Assembly: GCA_035582835.1 (NCBI GenBank)
Contig: JAYKAV010001289.1
Span: forward strand, 1,382,784 to 1,446,783
Direction: 5' to 3'
Length of the DNA stretch: 64,000 nt
From: Phoebastria nigripes
Taxonomy: Eukaryota; Chordata; Aves; Procellariiformes; Diomedeidae
A program made the position numbers and the translations under genes. Below the pieces are notes generated by a model. It was not told where the DNA came from and ran no database searches. It worked only from the letters and a program-made list of their open reading frames with translations. Positions 11,746 through 26,000 of the stretch are shown piece by piece; within the stretch, counting starts at the first letter, position 1; each line of letters opens with the position of its first letter.

Positions 11746-14700
11746 TTGTGTCATATCCTAACTCAGTTCAGCTACCTGCTTTTTCCTTTCAGTCTTACTC
11801 CTGTTGCTCCCAAGTAGTATTTATTTGTTGCCAAGCAGCAGAGCGCTAATTAGTGCAATGTCATGATTCCTTGTTTTCATCACTTGCTCCTTCCCACTTG
11901 CATGCACACTGCTCCTCAACTCAGCTGTACAGGATGAAATCCCAGAATAAAGAGAAAGGGAAATTGGCTGCTGAAACAAGAGAACTGAAAGCATAGTCTT
12001 GCGTTCAACCTATAGAAACACTCCCTCCCTCAAAGCACTTGCTCTTATTAGTAAAAACCACCTCTTCAGCTTTGGCCACAGAACACACATTAACATCTAT
12101 AGCCAAGCAGCTGGCAAGCTTGGGCTGTGCTGCTAACCTACCGCAGAGACTGACTGTGCTGGAGACTGAGATCATCTAGTTACAGCACATCAAGGAAGGT
12201 GGTTTTCCAGCCCCCGCAGCCACAATTCTTCACCATTAGCCAAGAGGCTCTAGTTCTCTTCGTTGTTTTCCACCCCTAGCACTTTTGCCAAATGCTAGAA
12301 AGTTATGATAAACCAGAGGCTTTATCTGAATTTCTGCTTACAATACTGTGGCCTAAAGAGTCAACCCAACAGCCATTTATAACTTAGAAAAATCAACAGT
12401 TATGAAATTAATTGTGTCAGGAGTGGAAGGAAACTCCAGTGTTGCCTTTCAGTGGGAGATCAGCAGTTAACCTCTCTCTTTCATAATCACTGACATACCA
12501 CCTTCTACTACATAAGCTTTTTTGGAAAAATACAAAGGCAGGTGTTACAAAGTAACACCGCTCTGCTTCCCCATCTTTGACCCAATTACCTTCTATTTTA
12601 GCCCTAGCCTTAATGACCACGTCACATCCAAGGTCCCTGGCCCATGGGATTAATGAAACCAGGCCACTTCCCAAACATCTCCCAAATAACAATGTCAGTT
12701 GGCATTTTCAAAGCCTAGAGAGGAAAGTTCAGCCACGTGGCTACCATTAAACCTAAATGAGAGCTGGGAAGAGAAACCCTCTAGTTAATGTTGATAATAT
12801 TTAATTCCAGAGAGCAAGTCAGAAATTCAAGTCCACTTATAAGAGCACGACACTGTAATAAACACATTGCATGATACTTCTTGCATTCACGAGCCACTGA
12901 ATCAGTCTAGATATTCTTCATGTTCAGGCAGCTCAACTATCTTGATACAGTTCCCTGTCTGGCAGGCGATGGGGAGGGCTGGGTAAGTGCAGCATATCTG
13001 TCAGTTGCAGCAGACAAGAACATCTTGTACTTGAGTTGCTTGTTGAGTAGGTTTGAAAGGCAGACAGACCGGCAGACTAATTAGATTTTTTAAACTGTGG
13101 TATTGAGAAGTAAAATCCTTATAACATGCTATCAATTTAAACATGTCTGTGCATGATACCAAATTATGCCCATCAATAACAATAACATTTAAGCTTCAAC
13201 TCAAATATCAGGGAAAGGGCTAATATTCAAATAAAAAAAAAATTCCTATCTAAACTGAGCTTTGAAGGGATCCCAGCATTCCCCATCCTTATTTTTTAGG
13301 CAATCATCACTAAAACCAAAAGATACCTCTGCAGGCTGGAATAACTGAAACTAAGACGACAGATTGAACCAACTCAATATATCCATCTTTGCTAAGCAAC
13401 TGACTAAAGAGGTAAAAAAGTAGTTTGCAATGATCTGAAGGGCACTTTGACCACAGAGGGAAAAGCTGAGCAAAACAAANCGGCAGGTAAATAGGAATAA
13501 TGGGATGAAAGAGCATGATGAGGGAAGAAAAAAAAAAAACAAAAAAACCCCCAAACAATTTCCACTCTGGAATTCTCCCTTAAATGAAGAGAAGTTCATC
13601 CCTTATAATCCCCTGAATAACCCTGGAAAGGCCTCCCAGTTGCAGCAGGATGTACAGAATATACCTTTTAGTGTTTCTCACTTCCAAGATTTGTAAGAAT
13701 GATGTCTCATCCGATATGCCAAAAACCTAGGGTTAAAGCAACACTTATTAACTGGTTTGCTCATCTTTAATACTAATGGGAGTTGGTATGCATGTGAAGA
13801 ATTAATAGGATTTTCTGAGCAAGCAGCAAGGAGAATGACTCATGCTAACGGTCATTACACAAGAACACCGAGAGGACCGTAATGTCACGCTCATGAGCAA
13901 GCACATGTTGTTCAGGGAAAATAAGCCAAGCACCTTCAAAATCCAATGGCTATGTTAAATCCCATGACATCTGCCTAAATATCTATGGGTTGTTAAAGGC
14001 AGCTTCTTAGCCTTGCCAGTCTTAGAGCATTGCTGACACCACTACTCAAAATAAACAGATCTGAGGGAACTTTCTACAACACAGCTTTTCAGTAACTTAA
14101 AATCTTACTTGGTTTCAGACTGTGAGCTTTTGCATAACTATTGAAACAACATGGCTCTAACACAAGAAATGAACGCAGTAGGCACTGCATATTTCTGAAG
14201 AGCTAGATTTTGCTCCCCTCCCAGTCATATGCCCGCTGCATATCCCCAAATGAGTCATCTGTGCAGGGGAAATACCTCCAAATTAGCAGATTAGGAACAG
14301 CAGATCATACAGACTTGGGCACAATGTCATGGCTACGCTCCTTCCAGATCCAAGCTCTCCATGCACATGCAGCTCTGATGACCTTGGACTGCATGTCCCA
14401 GTACGTCCTCCTTCCAGAGTCAAGCAGCTCAGAGTCTCAGCACAATGCTCCACTTGGACAAAAAAGTGTTCTCCTACAAGGGTCTGCTTTTCCTTGCGCA
14501 CACAAGCCAGTGGCAAAGTCTGCAAAGTGGGGAGTACAGATGGGGGAGAGGAAAGCAAAGGCACGTAGCGCTGGTGTGCCCACCCAAGCTAGCAATGCTG
14601 CCAGCGGCGTGGTCAGAAGGCAGGTCCTGGCCTTCCTTGCACATCCATACCAGGACACGGGTGTGTAAACCTATCACATAACTTAGACTGAATTATGCAA

Positions 14701-15531
14701 TCCTTAAGTGTTCGTTAACAAGCAGAGGTTACCACAAATTATTAGCAAAAACAATCTAATAAGGGGAAATCCTGAATAAACATGACCTGTTTTAATAATA
14801 GGCAAACCATGCTTTTGGGCCAAGAAATTATGCAAATTGTCGCAGGAATAAAAGTTACTGAGCTATAAATAGTAACAGGTCCACTACTAGTATTAGAAAA
14901 GACAAACCTAGAATTACACTTGTTTGCATAAGTTGCAGTTGATCTTATTTGGTAAGACTATAAATGTCCTAATTTGGTTTTAAAAGTAAAATCAATTGTA
15001 AATTTATTTAGACCAATTTACCTGCCTGCCTGTTGTACATCACTGGGCCTGTATTGATTGTTTGAGATGGAACTCATTCCGAATTGTATTGATTTAATTC
15101 ATTAGCAAATTTTTAGTGAAACATATTTTGTGGTTTCAGGGCCGAAGTACATAAAGCTCCATTTAGAGACTGCAGGACTGGAGTGGGGGGGTACTGGGAG
15201 GGGGCTAGGGTTTCTCCAGTGAATAAGATTTACAACCAGCAGTAATATGAATCATCTGTTTCAGATAGAAGAACCGTTTTCTAAACAATAAATAAGAAAA
15301 ACTAGCAGTGGAAAAAGCCTAGACACATTGATAGGGGAAAAAAATCCAGTTAGTGAAATAAGAATGGGGTGAATAATTCATAAACAGTACCGCGTATTGG
15401 TCGTTTTAACAGACATTTTGATTTATGGATTTAAGTGCCTAAAATAGCTCGACAATTTATAAAGCATCTTAAAATCAACAGATCATGAGTAGATTTGTCT
15501 GGCTTTACAGCAAGGCAGTTGAGCTGCATTT

Positions 15532-15572
15532 GTTACCTTGGTAACTGAAAGTACCTCAGTTACCATGGCTAC
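15532..15572. promoter_or_regulatory. Tandem X-box (RFX-family) binding motifs
   Basis: Positions 15532-15545 read GTTACCTTGGTAAC, a perfect match to the palindromic RFX consensus GTNRCCNNRGYAAC. A second copy at 15559-15572, GTTACCATGGCTAC, matches except for one base (T for A near the right end). Starts are 27 bp apart. RFX-family factors bind such sites in ciliary and neuronal enhancers. The motif pair lies in KCNC1 intron 1 about 17 kb before exon 2. The motif match is directly visible; enhancer function is inference. Confidence 0.5.
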
Positions 15573-17719
15573 AGCTCCTTTAAAATATGGTTGGCAATTC
15601 CTCACTCCCCAACTTTTGTGGCTATTTTGAAAAGGGGAAAAAAAAAAAAAATCCTAGTACTATGTCAACACTTGCATTGAGACAAAAGGTCTGTAAAATG
15701 CAAATTTTCTCAGCCCACAAGGCCAGGTTAAGAATAAGCTAATTTTTCTGCTGCAAATCTTTAGCTCACTGAGAGACTGTGTCATGAAGAGCTTGATTAT
15801 CACATACTCAGCACAACACATCAAAAACCAGCTCTACTGCTCAGTGGAAGAAACAGTGCGGAAATCCACTCCTACCACGTTGCAATTTCTCTGTGTATCA
15901 AGGTTTCCCACAACAGGGCAGCTGCCTGGATTGATTAAAGAAACATGGGGAAAAAAAAGAGTCAGAGATCCTGGCTTTTTGTTTCTGAGACAAAGGAGGT
16001 GGCAACGGGGAGTGCATTCACCTCCCCTGACTCCAGTCAGTACCCGAGATAGGCTTCCTATACAGTCCAGAAAGGACAGCTTTATGCAGGAAACAATTTA
16101 GTACTCTCGGATCAGTGTCCTCTGAATTGTCCTGAGGTTAGAGGGGCATTTATGTTGTTACGTTGCAAGTAACACGTTTAGGGAAGTTGCTTGCATCTAA
16201 TGCATCAAGATGAGAAAAGGGCTTTTCCACCTTTCCGGAAAATTGTGCACCTTGATCTGAAGCACAGGGCATTCAAGGAAGAGGTCACAATGGGAAGCTG
16301 CCTCTTTCTCCTCATTGAGGTTATACTGCAAGTTAAATATAAAAATACTTCAATATCTGATTGAAAGATAAATAGTAATTTTTTAAAAATAATCACAAAC
16401 TTTGATTTTGGTACCTTTTAATTACCCAACTACCTCTACGTTTTAAAATCGTCTTTGACTTTTCCTGCCTGGGAAGCAGTTTCTCGTGCCCTCCTACAAC
16501 ATTCACTTTCACATACTTCATGCCCTAAGCAGGCCTGTGGCAGCAGACAATTGCCACAAATCACTCAAGAATTAGAAATCGAGTGGGTGAAAATAACCCC
16601 TCTGGGGTGAATGCTATTTTCCGTCCTTGCTGGCTAACAGAATATCTAGCTTGAACACAAGTCCCGGCTTCCTCCTCTGTTCTTCGACTTCACCCCCAGC
16701 CCCCTCTTCCCCATCTCTTTGTTTTCTGTAGCTGACTGTATTCACCTTACTTACCACCCACAAGTCTATGAATTGCTTTTTTCAAACAAGTCAGCGTTAT
16801 AGACCACTTTTTAAAGACCTTATTTCTAAATAGACTTTTGTATGTAACCGTTTGCCCAAGCTCTTCTTTAAGCAAAGAAGGACATGCTGCAGAAAGGACA
16901 TGGCACACCAGTCTGTCTCACATTCAGGAGAGAAAATACAACTCATCCAGACATTCCCAGGGAGAAATTACATTCTTGTAATCAATGCACGTCCGATGTC
17001 AGTTCATTTCACCCATTTTCCTTTAATTTTTTATGCAGTTTTGTGCCTATTATATGGCAATACTTGCTAGGGAAGACTTCCAAAAGTGATTAGTGATTTC
17101 TGGTGATTCACAGTTAATGAATCTCCAACCCAAAATCTCCTTAAGGGCCAGATTTTCATAAGCTGGCAGTCTGATCCTGTAAAATATCCGATAAGAAATC
17201 TTACTGTTGAGGACTTCAGAGTCTCATGACAAGATACTGAAGTCACTAGAAAGGGCAGTGGAAAAGTTCTCACCCTTCTCTAACCCAGAGTGGCCATTTC
17301 TAGAGGTATTGATGTAGTGGAGTTGCACAAAGAACAAAACTCTGAGAGCTTACACAAATCTACAGCACTGTCCCCCCCATCCTTTACACACCCCCACCCC
17401 CGACATTTGCTATGTCTTGGGACTCACTGCAGTGCAAGGTTAAAAGGAAGAGCATGGCTGAAAGACTGAGCTGGAATTTCACGACCGGATGGCTTTGAAC
17501 TCTGCAAAAACAAGTTCTGGGGGACTGTATCTTGGCCAACAGACACAGTATCCTAACAAAAGCTCAGCGCTCAGAATCTGACAGTCCTATCCATCCCTGT
17601 GGAANTCTGGATATTAAGACACGTTTTGAATGATATCCCCTAATTTTGCCCCAATCTAAGACCTCAATACTGGTAGCTGTGTAGTCAAAGTTAAAACAAC
17701 ATACTTGAGAAATACAGGC

Positions 17720-17880
17720 TCTAACCTTTGAGCCTCACTATCCCCTTGTCCAGGGAACAGAAGTAGTATCTACTTGTTTTGCCTTACAAAACTGTTGCAG
17801 AGTTTGATACCTATATTCACATTTCAACAGCACTTTCAAGGCATAAGGAGTTCCACGCTGTTAAATGCTATGCAATATTT
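17720..17880 (+). repeat. Possible MIR-like SINE remnant
   Basis: Weak resemblance to the 3' half of MIR: AGTAGTATCTACTTGTTTTG, then CTTACAAAACTGTTGCAGAG (family: CCTCATAGGGTTGTTGTGAGG), then a CACTTTCAAGGCATAAGGAG-type tail. Called by eye and heavily diverged. Confidence 0.3.
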
Positions 17881-19889
17881 CAGGTTCTTTGTAGTGCAGG
17901 TAGATGCATAATATTCAAACAAAGCTATTTCAAATGAAGGATATTTCCTTTATGTTGGCGGATAGAATTCAGAAACTAAGTTGGTTCTTCAACCACAGTT
18001 CACATCATACCTGCACTTGAATAAATTAAAGAAATGCAAATACACCATGGACAATACAGCCAGAATGCAGCAAACAGTAAAAGATGAGAGGATCCTATTA
18101 TCCCACAAGATGTGGAGTGTACTGCAGGACGCAAGCTAAACGCAGTTGCGTAATATTGCTAGCAAACCTCTTAAAATAGTGTAAATCCCTTTCATCTTAT
18201 ATAGAAAACAATTTTCCTCTAGGTTCAGGCTACAACTTACCTTGTGTTCCTTTTCTAATCTTTCCATCTTTCTTTTAACCTTGACTTCATGAGAGGCTGT
18301 TTTTAGAAGTGTTTGCTTGTTGCTCATGCAACATACCTCACAGTAGGTGTTTAAAGGTCTCCTCTCAGTAGTGCTGAGCCTTTTACAGCCCCAACTAAAA
18401 GGGGTTAACAGAGAGAGGTACTTAGCACAGCCCCCCCCCAGCACCAGATGAGTTGGTGGCTCTCTCAGTAGCTACCTGCAAAGGGCCGTCAGGAGCCCTT
18501 TTGAACTGCTGTGAGCAAGATGACAATGCCGTGCAATCAGCCCTAGAGCGCTACCCCTGGAAATCCTCTCTCTGCAAGAACTTCACAGCTGCTAACATTC
18601 AGCTGGCTTATGGGAGGGGTGGTCACTACACATAACTGGTTAGTATCACAGGTGTTATATGTGACTCATCAATTTAGCCTTAAAAACATAACAATGAGGA
18701 CAATTTTTTTTTAGTCACTCTCCTGCATATACGCACAGAGTTTTTGCAAGTCTGTAGGTATGCACTAGTGTAGCTAGATTGGGTACAGTGAATATACAGA
18801 GAAGGAGAAAATATTTTACCAGGGAAAGAAAGGATGATACAACCCTCTCCTTTAAATCAGGATAGCACTGTCAGCATGGGGAGTGGGATCATGCACTAAC
18901 TGCCCTATACTGCATACCATGATAGGTGCTCGTGCGATAGCAGGTGCCCTCGTGAGTTTGGGTTGTAGCTGTCCCATCTCTTCCTGAGGTTTTCTGTGGT
19001 CACAGTATGCCTTGTAATGACTGGAAGTCCTGGACAGGGACATGATTTGCCACAGTATTTCAGAGGTACCTTTGTGGACAAAAAAAGAACTAACTAGAGC
19101 TTCTGTGCCAAGCCCAGAGTGACTCTTTTTATGTAGGCAAACTCAAACTCTGGAATGCATCTTTGAAATATAAAGTGCTGCCTAAGTTTAAAAGCGTTAC
19201 TAGAACATCCTAGAAAATAGGAAACCTCACTAGTGTTATCAAGCTCCACAGCAAAAGGACATTTTCCTTGTTTTTCACATATGGGAGCAATAATTTCTTA
19301 AGGCAAAGATATAGACAGTATTCAAAGAGTTTAAGAAGACACCCTAGGATACTTACAACAGACTAAGGTGCTCACTATTGAGAAAAAAATACCTTTCCCT
19401 AAATATCATATATGTACTTGCCCACAAAACAGTGGAATCTCACCACAAAGAAAACGAGCCATTTCCCTTGAGAGATAAGAAAAAAAAATGTATTGAGGAA
19501 GCAAAGTGTGTGACCACCTGAACAGCAGACTGGCACAAAGTGGCCACCTTATGGCTCTAATTGTTTACTGCTGGCACATTTAAGAGTCGAGCCACAGAAA
19601 CATAGGGATAAACACTCTCCTCTTCAGAGAGACAGTAGAACTGATGTTGACAAAAGAGGGTGATGAAATGCCAGGTATCACCACCATAGCCTCTTCATTC
19701 ACTGGCATGGTAAATTTGGAAACACAGCAGAGAAGGGATCTGTAGGTAGGAGACTATAGCAAGTATGCATCTTGTACCCGGGAACGAGTGAAGCAGAACT
19801 CCACAAAGGGAAATTATTAGTAGTAAAAGTTGAGGCAGGAATTTGCACTGCAGAGGGCTTTTGTTCACTTTTTGGAATAGGAATCAGAG

Positions 19890-20500
19890 AGTGCGTCTTG
19901 TGCAGCAACACTGCACAGGAGGATCAACCTGCATTCAGACAGTAGAAGCAAACCTCCTGTCCACGGCATGGTTACTTTACAGGGCAAAATACCTGGAAGT
20001 CCACNCTGCATCCTGGATGCTGGGAGTGAGGCAGGTGATCCTCTTGGCTGGCCCCAAGTTTGTCCTCCTGGTAAAGCCTCCTTCCAGAGAATGGTGTCCC
20101 CAGCATGATGCCTCTCTGCCTGGGAGGAGCAGCCCTGGCAGACCTGGAAGAGAGGAGAGGTGCCGTGGCTAGCAGAAGGAAAGGCAACACAGGACAGGAG
20201 TCAAGGGCTAGGAAGAGCCCTTCCTTTCCTTGTTTATGAAAGGAAAAGCCCTGGAAACACAGTGCTGTGGAGTCACAGGAGGGATTTGAGGCTGCAGAGA
20301 TGCCATGACACTGAGGCCATTTCTGTAAGGCCTCTGGTCCCCGCAAGCAGCCTCTATCTTCCTCTGGGTGGCAGGTCCCTCCCATTCAGGCGGTTCTTTT
20401 TAATCCAAGGCCACTCCTAGTAACGGTGTTACTGCCAGGGCTGTGCACGAGAGAGGAGAATGGGCCCCTTTGCCAGTTCTGCATGCTACAGCCAGGCATC
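19890..20500. other. GC-richer unique segment, no gene recognised
   Basis: About 600 bases clearly richer in G and C than the surrounding intron, with one N at 20005. Open frames of 86 to 137 codons exist on both strands but overlap one another, contain no recognisable domain and have no supporting splice signals. It stops abruptly at the AT-rich block starting near 20515. It may be an old unrecognised repeat. Confidence 0.4.
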
Positions 20501-20514
20501 CCCACAGTCCTCAA

Positions 20515-20800
20515 GACTGTTATTAGATACCTAATATACAAACATGTATTTATAGTTAACATATTTCTATGTGTAATTTAGCACACTATAGTTTTTATAT
20601 ATATTATCTAATAGTATGATGTATTATTGTATCTATATTATAAATATTACATAGGACATTGCATGTAATATATAATATATACCATATAGTATTGTAATAG
20701 CGTACAGTATAACTAATACACACATATATATGTGTGTCTGTATTTATAATTATATTTACATATTAATCTCGTTCTATACATATATATACACAAAAGATTG
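20515..20800. repeat. AT-rich low-complexity block with TA/CA microsatellite
   Basis: About 285 bases dominated by TATA, ATAT and TTATA words, including ACACACATATATATGTGTGT (near 20719), which is self-complementary over most of its length, and ATACATATATATACAC near 20777. Only scattered G and C occur. It can form several hairpins, as expected of alternating purine-pyrimidine repeats. Confidence 0.8.
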
Positions 20801-23003
20801 ATTCTCTTTATTCCACCATTGGTGATAAACATCTTCGTATATACTTAGGATTTTGAGTGAAAATTTGCAGCCACTCTGCCACAGCAAGAGAATTTTGAAA
20901 CTCTTCAGCTGCTTGTGGGACTAGCACTGGGGAAGAATCCTGTATTTTGGGGCATTACCATCAATACACAGATTACCATTCCTAGGGCAAGAGATCCTGT
21001 ATTATGAGCAATGTCACACCTTACTGAGAACTTGCTCTTGAAAAAAACCAGTCAGCACTCACTGAGCCCAATACCCTCAATCTTATTGGTCTGAGCCAAG
21101 ACAGACTATGTGATGAAGGCTATTTTGGAAGTTGCCTCCAAAAAGCTACCAACACAGTGTTATAAGTTATTTTGTCACTAATTTGGATATCTAAAATGGA
21201 TCATAGCCAGTCAAAACCTAGCATTGGCAAAGATTGTTGTCAGTGGAGATTTTGTATGAGCAAGGATGCTCCCATCCTGTGCATTATCCTTGCACAAATT
21301 AAGCTGTGCAATAGACTCTGCCTAACTGGGGAATGAAAGCGTTCTTTGCTTTCCAAAATATTTTCTCATTTGCTTTAACAGTTGTTGGAGTTTCTTAATG
21401 TTTTATAACAACTGACTAAACTGATGAGACCAGATAATTTAGATATTTGATATTTAGGTTTTGTAGAGCAAAGGCACAAAAGGTCTCAATATTTTTTAAC
21501 ATATTTAGGCCATCTAGGAGCTTAACAGGGTTTTTCTGCTACACACTGCACAATGGTAAGGAAAGAAATGTGGCCATAATGCTTTAAAAGCACAAACTTG
21601 TAGCTATGGCTTCAGCTAAGTGAACACTATGGGAGGAAAAGTGTCTACAACACACTGCCCGTCATAATCTGGAAAACAAAAAAGTTAATGAAAAAACGTT
21701 TTCACTGAATAATGTGAAATTGTCTAAAATGAAGCAGTCATTGAAATGCCTGGGGTTTAACACCTCATTTTCAGCCACCTTGTTAAGAAGCCTGGCTTTT
21801 CAGGGACTACATCATCTGTGACATCCATCCACACAGACTGCAATGAAAACAGGAAATCCTGAGCTCAACATTTAGTGGCATGAAAAGGATCCCAGGGCTT
21901 CCAGTTTTTCAGAGTGATGAGTTATTCTGAGTGCCTCAGTTCTGAGGTGCTCAACTCAGCTGTCAGGGGGTAAACAGCTGCTTCCAGAATTTAAAGCTCT
22001 TTGGAACATCTCTCACGGAGTGGTCAGAAACTGAGGTTTCAAAAATCCATGGTCAAATATGAAAAAGATTGGCCTGTGTCTCCAAAGAGGAGTTATATCA
22101 CAATTACTTTTGCTCCAATATGGCTTTGGGAGAGAAATTGAATTAAGGACCCCACCGTCACAGGTACTGCAGACCCAAACTGCTCACCTCTGGGGGCTGC
22201 TGCCTTTTGGGTCTTCCCCTTAGTCCTACGTAGAAGCTGCCAGCATCCTATTGACTGACACACCCTACCAGCTATTGGTGAGTGCACGTCAAAGATGTGC
22301 AGGTAGATTTCACACCCTGTCCAAGGGTGGTTATGCAGCCAGCCTACCCACATTTGAAACTACTAAAGATTTGACAGCTGTTTATTTTAATTTGTCTTGA
22401 AGCAGAAGCATTATTGTCTGAATACAAACATGATCTGGAACACACTCCAAATACCTTGGCTTAAAAACCACAGGGAAAAAAGTCAGCCTTGTATGTCAGG
22501 TTAGGGAGTTCTGTATTCAGGACAAAGCCTCGCTGTGTATTTCAGGTGTTTCCTTGTGGAGTTTTGCACTGAATACTTCCACACATTGGAGTGTTTCCTC
22601 TTGCCAAAAAAAAAGCAAGCAGGGCATGCTCTTTCTAATGGAGCTGGAGACTACCGAGCACCCTCTGCCTGCTTCATACTTGTAACAATTTAATTCCTTG
22701 GGTGCTGGTGCGCAGCCGAGGTTGGTGAATCAAAACCCACTGAGGGTGGGCCCTGAAAGGCTACAGAAATATGTCTCCTGCTCTATGAAAGGCTTCTAGC
22801 ACCACTCTAAAAGTAGGTTTGAGAGAGGCTGTACTCCTTATAAGCACGAGCATGTGAATTAAGCCACCTTTGGGCAAGTCACAGTGCAGAAGCTGTAACA
22901 AAAAGGGAAAAAAATAGAGTCTTGCTCCCCAACAAAGAGTCCCAGGACTCATGTAGCCTACAGCTAAATTCAAGTCAAAGGAATGCCTAAGTCAGCAACT
23001 TTA

Positions 23004-23053
23004 AGAGAGAGAGAGAGAGAGTGTGTGTGCATGCGTGTATGCATGCAAGAGAG
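23004..23053. repeat. (GA)n(GT)n compound microsatellite
   Basis: About 17 bases of alternating AG run directly into GTGTGTGTGC, followed by a decayed GCATGCGTGTATGCATGC stretch. Confidence 0.85.
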
Positions 23054-26000
23054 TAAAACCTGTCAACCAATTATCTTTGTAGTTTCACATTTCCAAAATC
23101 AAAATGTGAGGCTTGGTCAGAGATACATACCTACCTTCATCTGGCTGCACTTGATCCTAACCATGAGCACGTGTGTGATTTTTTTATTCGGTTTGGAAGG
23201 AGAAAAATAGAAATTACTTCTAAACCATAGGAAGCCTCAGGACTAAGCTGATTTTGCAAGTCTTTGGGTTTTCCCAGTTGGATTCTGCCTAGCTCTAGTC
23301 AGGAATTCCCCTTTGTCAAGGTATTGCATAAGAAATGCCTTTTCTCTTCCCAAGAGGAAGGACAGGCAGCAAGTTAGAGAGGAAGGAAGTGTGATTTTCT
23401 CAGGAGATAAAATAGCATCCAGAACAAAGGTGGTGAGGTGAGATCCTGAAAATCCTAACGCATGACACTACCACCAGTCATTGCTACAAAACTCTCCTTT
23501 TCACAGAAAGTCTGCAGAGTCCAAAAAATGTTACCTATTGCCTAACAGAAAAAGACTGAAAAACCTAGCAATAATGGGCAACTAAAGTTCCCTGGTTTCA
23601 TTTGTCATGTGTTAGTTTATGTTCCAGTGTATGAGATGTTACATGACTTTCTCAGTTTCTTTAATTCTAGAGGATTTGACAGAACTGACAGCATAAAAGC
23701 GTGTGGCATCATCTGAAAATGAGATTAATAATTATATTGAATTCATGCAGCAAAAGCATGAGCATGTGAAAACAGGAGTCTAGGACTCATGGAACATTTG
23801 AATGTTTAGTGGTTGTTAGCTTACAAAAGAAGGAAAACATCTGCAAATTTCTAAATGCTTAGCTGTCTGTGATGGATAGGACAAAAGTGAACAAGCTTAA
23901 AATGTAGCAAAGATGATTTAGATTAGGCATTAGGAAGAAAAAAATACAGATAAAATATGGTGAAGCACTGGGATAAGTTTCCTGCAGAATTTCTACAATA
24001 TTCACCATTGGAGGTCCTTAATAACAGTCAATATAGCTATCTTTCAGGAATGATCAAAGACTGTGCTTTGGGACAGGGGAATGACATTTGGAGGTCCCTA
24101 CCAAATGTACATTTCCGCAGTCCCTCGAAGAGACGGAAGACTTACTTTCAACACTTACAGCTCCTTCTGCAGTGTCACATATACCTAGCTGCAGAAGTCT
24201 TGGGGCCCTTTTGGATCAGGAATCTATATACGTTAAGATAAGAATTTCCCATTGAGCTGTTGCTGAGCAATATGAAACATTTCTTACTCCCACCATACTG
24301 TCTCCATATAGTTCTCACTACCAGCCAGACTAGGGAGCTAGCAAGGAAACTTGCAAAATAAATTCACATCTCTTCTGTGACAACGTTCCTATTAAATCAC
24401 AAGATTTAATCCATCCTAGATGAAACTGGAAAACTTGCCCATGACCTACAAAGAACCATTCCGACCTTTGCCTGGTGACCAGCTGGCTGGCCATGTGGTC
24501 ACAGAGAAATACTGTACATACCACACTTCCAGTTCTGATGCAGTCTTGCTTATCCCAGTAACTACCTTGTCAAAGCACATGGCTGCCTGCTAGGACTAAC
24601 ATTTGAGAGATCTGTTTCTAATTTATTTATTGCAATGTCAACACCGAATAACTTAAGCATATTTTCCACAGATGACTGCACATTTTTTTTAACACGCTGT
24701 TTCATGTCTGTGTGCCACTAAGCATTCCAAGATTTTTTTGCAAGCTGTCATATATTTTTTTGGCATTACATAACCATTTCATCCATGAGCTGCTAGTGGA
24801 CTTTTTATCTGACTCTGGAGCAAGCTTTGTCTATCTGCAAGCCTACTTCTTCCATTTGTCTCAGCTAAGAAACGTGAATTTGAATCATCTTGTGAGTGAA
24901 CCAGTATGTTTGCTGATGTGAGCTTCTGTATCAATTGTCTTATTATCTCACTGAAAGAAGACAGACTGCCAAGATGGTCATCTCTCCCTTCACAGAGAAG
25001 AGCTTGGTGGTAACATCTGTTTGTACCCTCATATACTTATATCACACCTACAAAAGCAGAACTGGAATTTTCCCCTTGCAAATAATTTCAGTTCTATAAT
25101 CACTGCTTAAAGGATCTCGAAACATCTTACATTAGGATTCTTAATGAAATATTGCAGAGGTTGCTTTTTGACAGAGTCCTAGCTTTTGCTCACTTCCACA
25201 GCATTATCTGGTTGTTAGTATCATGTGCCTACATTTAGTCATTTGATCAGTCATACAGATTCAATATTTCTTTCAAAAATTCAGCAGAATTACTTGCACA
25301 TTCAAAATGAGTCATTTGTTTGAATCAGGGTCCATATCTCCAAGAAAGCCTGGAAAATCGGTCTTGACAGATAATAAAGTGGTTATAAAGCTAAGTATTT
25401 TAAAGCAGCTTTCATTTAACCCATACTTTGCCTGAGCTGCAGCAAAAAGTTTTGTCTCTATTGTTAAATGTTTTGGTGATACATGGACTAAGTTTTAAAT
25501 GAAGAGTGGTTAAAGTATGGTTGTCAGATTAAAATAAAAACTAGGCAAAGCTTTGTGATTCAAGTCACAGATAGGCAAATGTTGGCATCTTAATGCAGGT
25601 GTAAGAGTTTTCAGAGAACAAACCTCAAGCAGATGAACTACTGTAAAAGAAAGGTGGTAAAGTATTTGAAGAGATGCCTTGTGAATGGAAGTCACATGGG
25701 GTTTTATGCAGGTCTAGCAAAAAGCACAGGGCTCTGGGTGTATTTGAATTACTGATGCTTTGTAGAAAACCAACTCATGGGTTACCAGCACTGATCCGAA
25801 ACTCTTCTGAGCCTAGCTTGTTCCTGCAAGATACATAGCATTTACCAGTCATAGACTTACTGAAAAATTATTAGACTTAGGATTTTTTAATTATTCTCCC
25901 TGCCTGCTCCCCTACCCCCCTACCCCCAAAAAAGACCCNAAAAAAACCCAGTCCCAATATACTGGATCTCACTAGAGTCATAACATGCTTTTCTGGAAGC

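Noticed and set aside
14210..14668. 152-codon + strand open frame with several overlapping frames on both strands
   Set aside because: Overlapping frames on both strands reflect low stop density in a GC-richer stretch. No domain, no splice signals and no recognisable homology.
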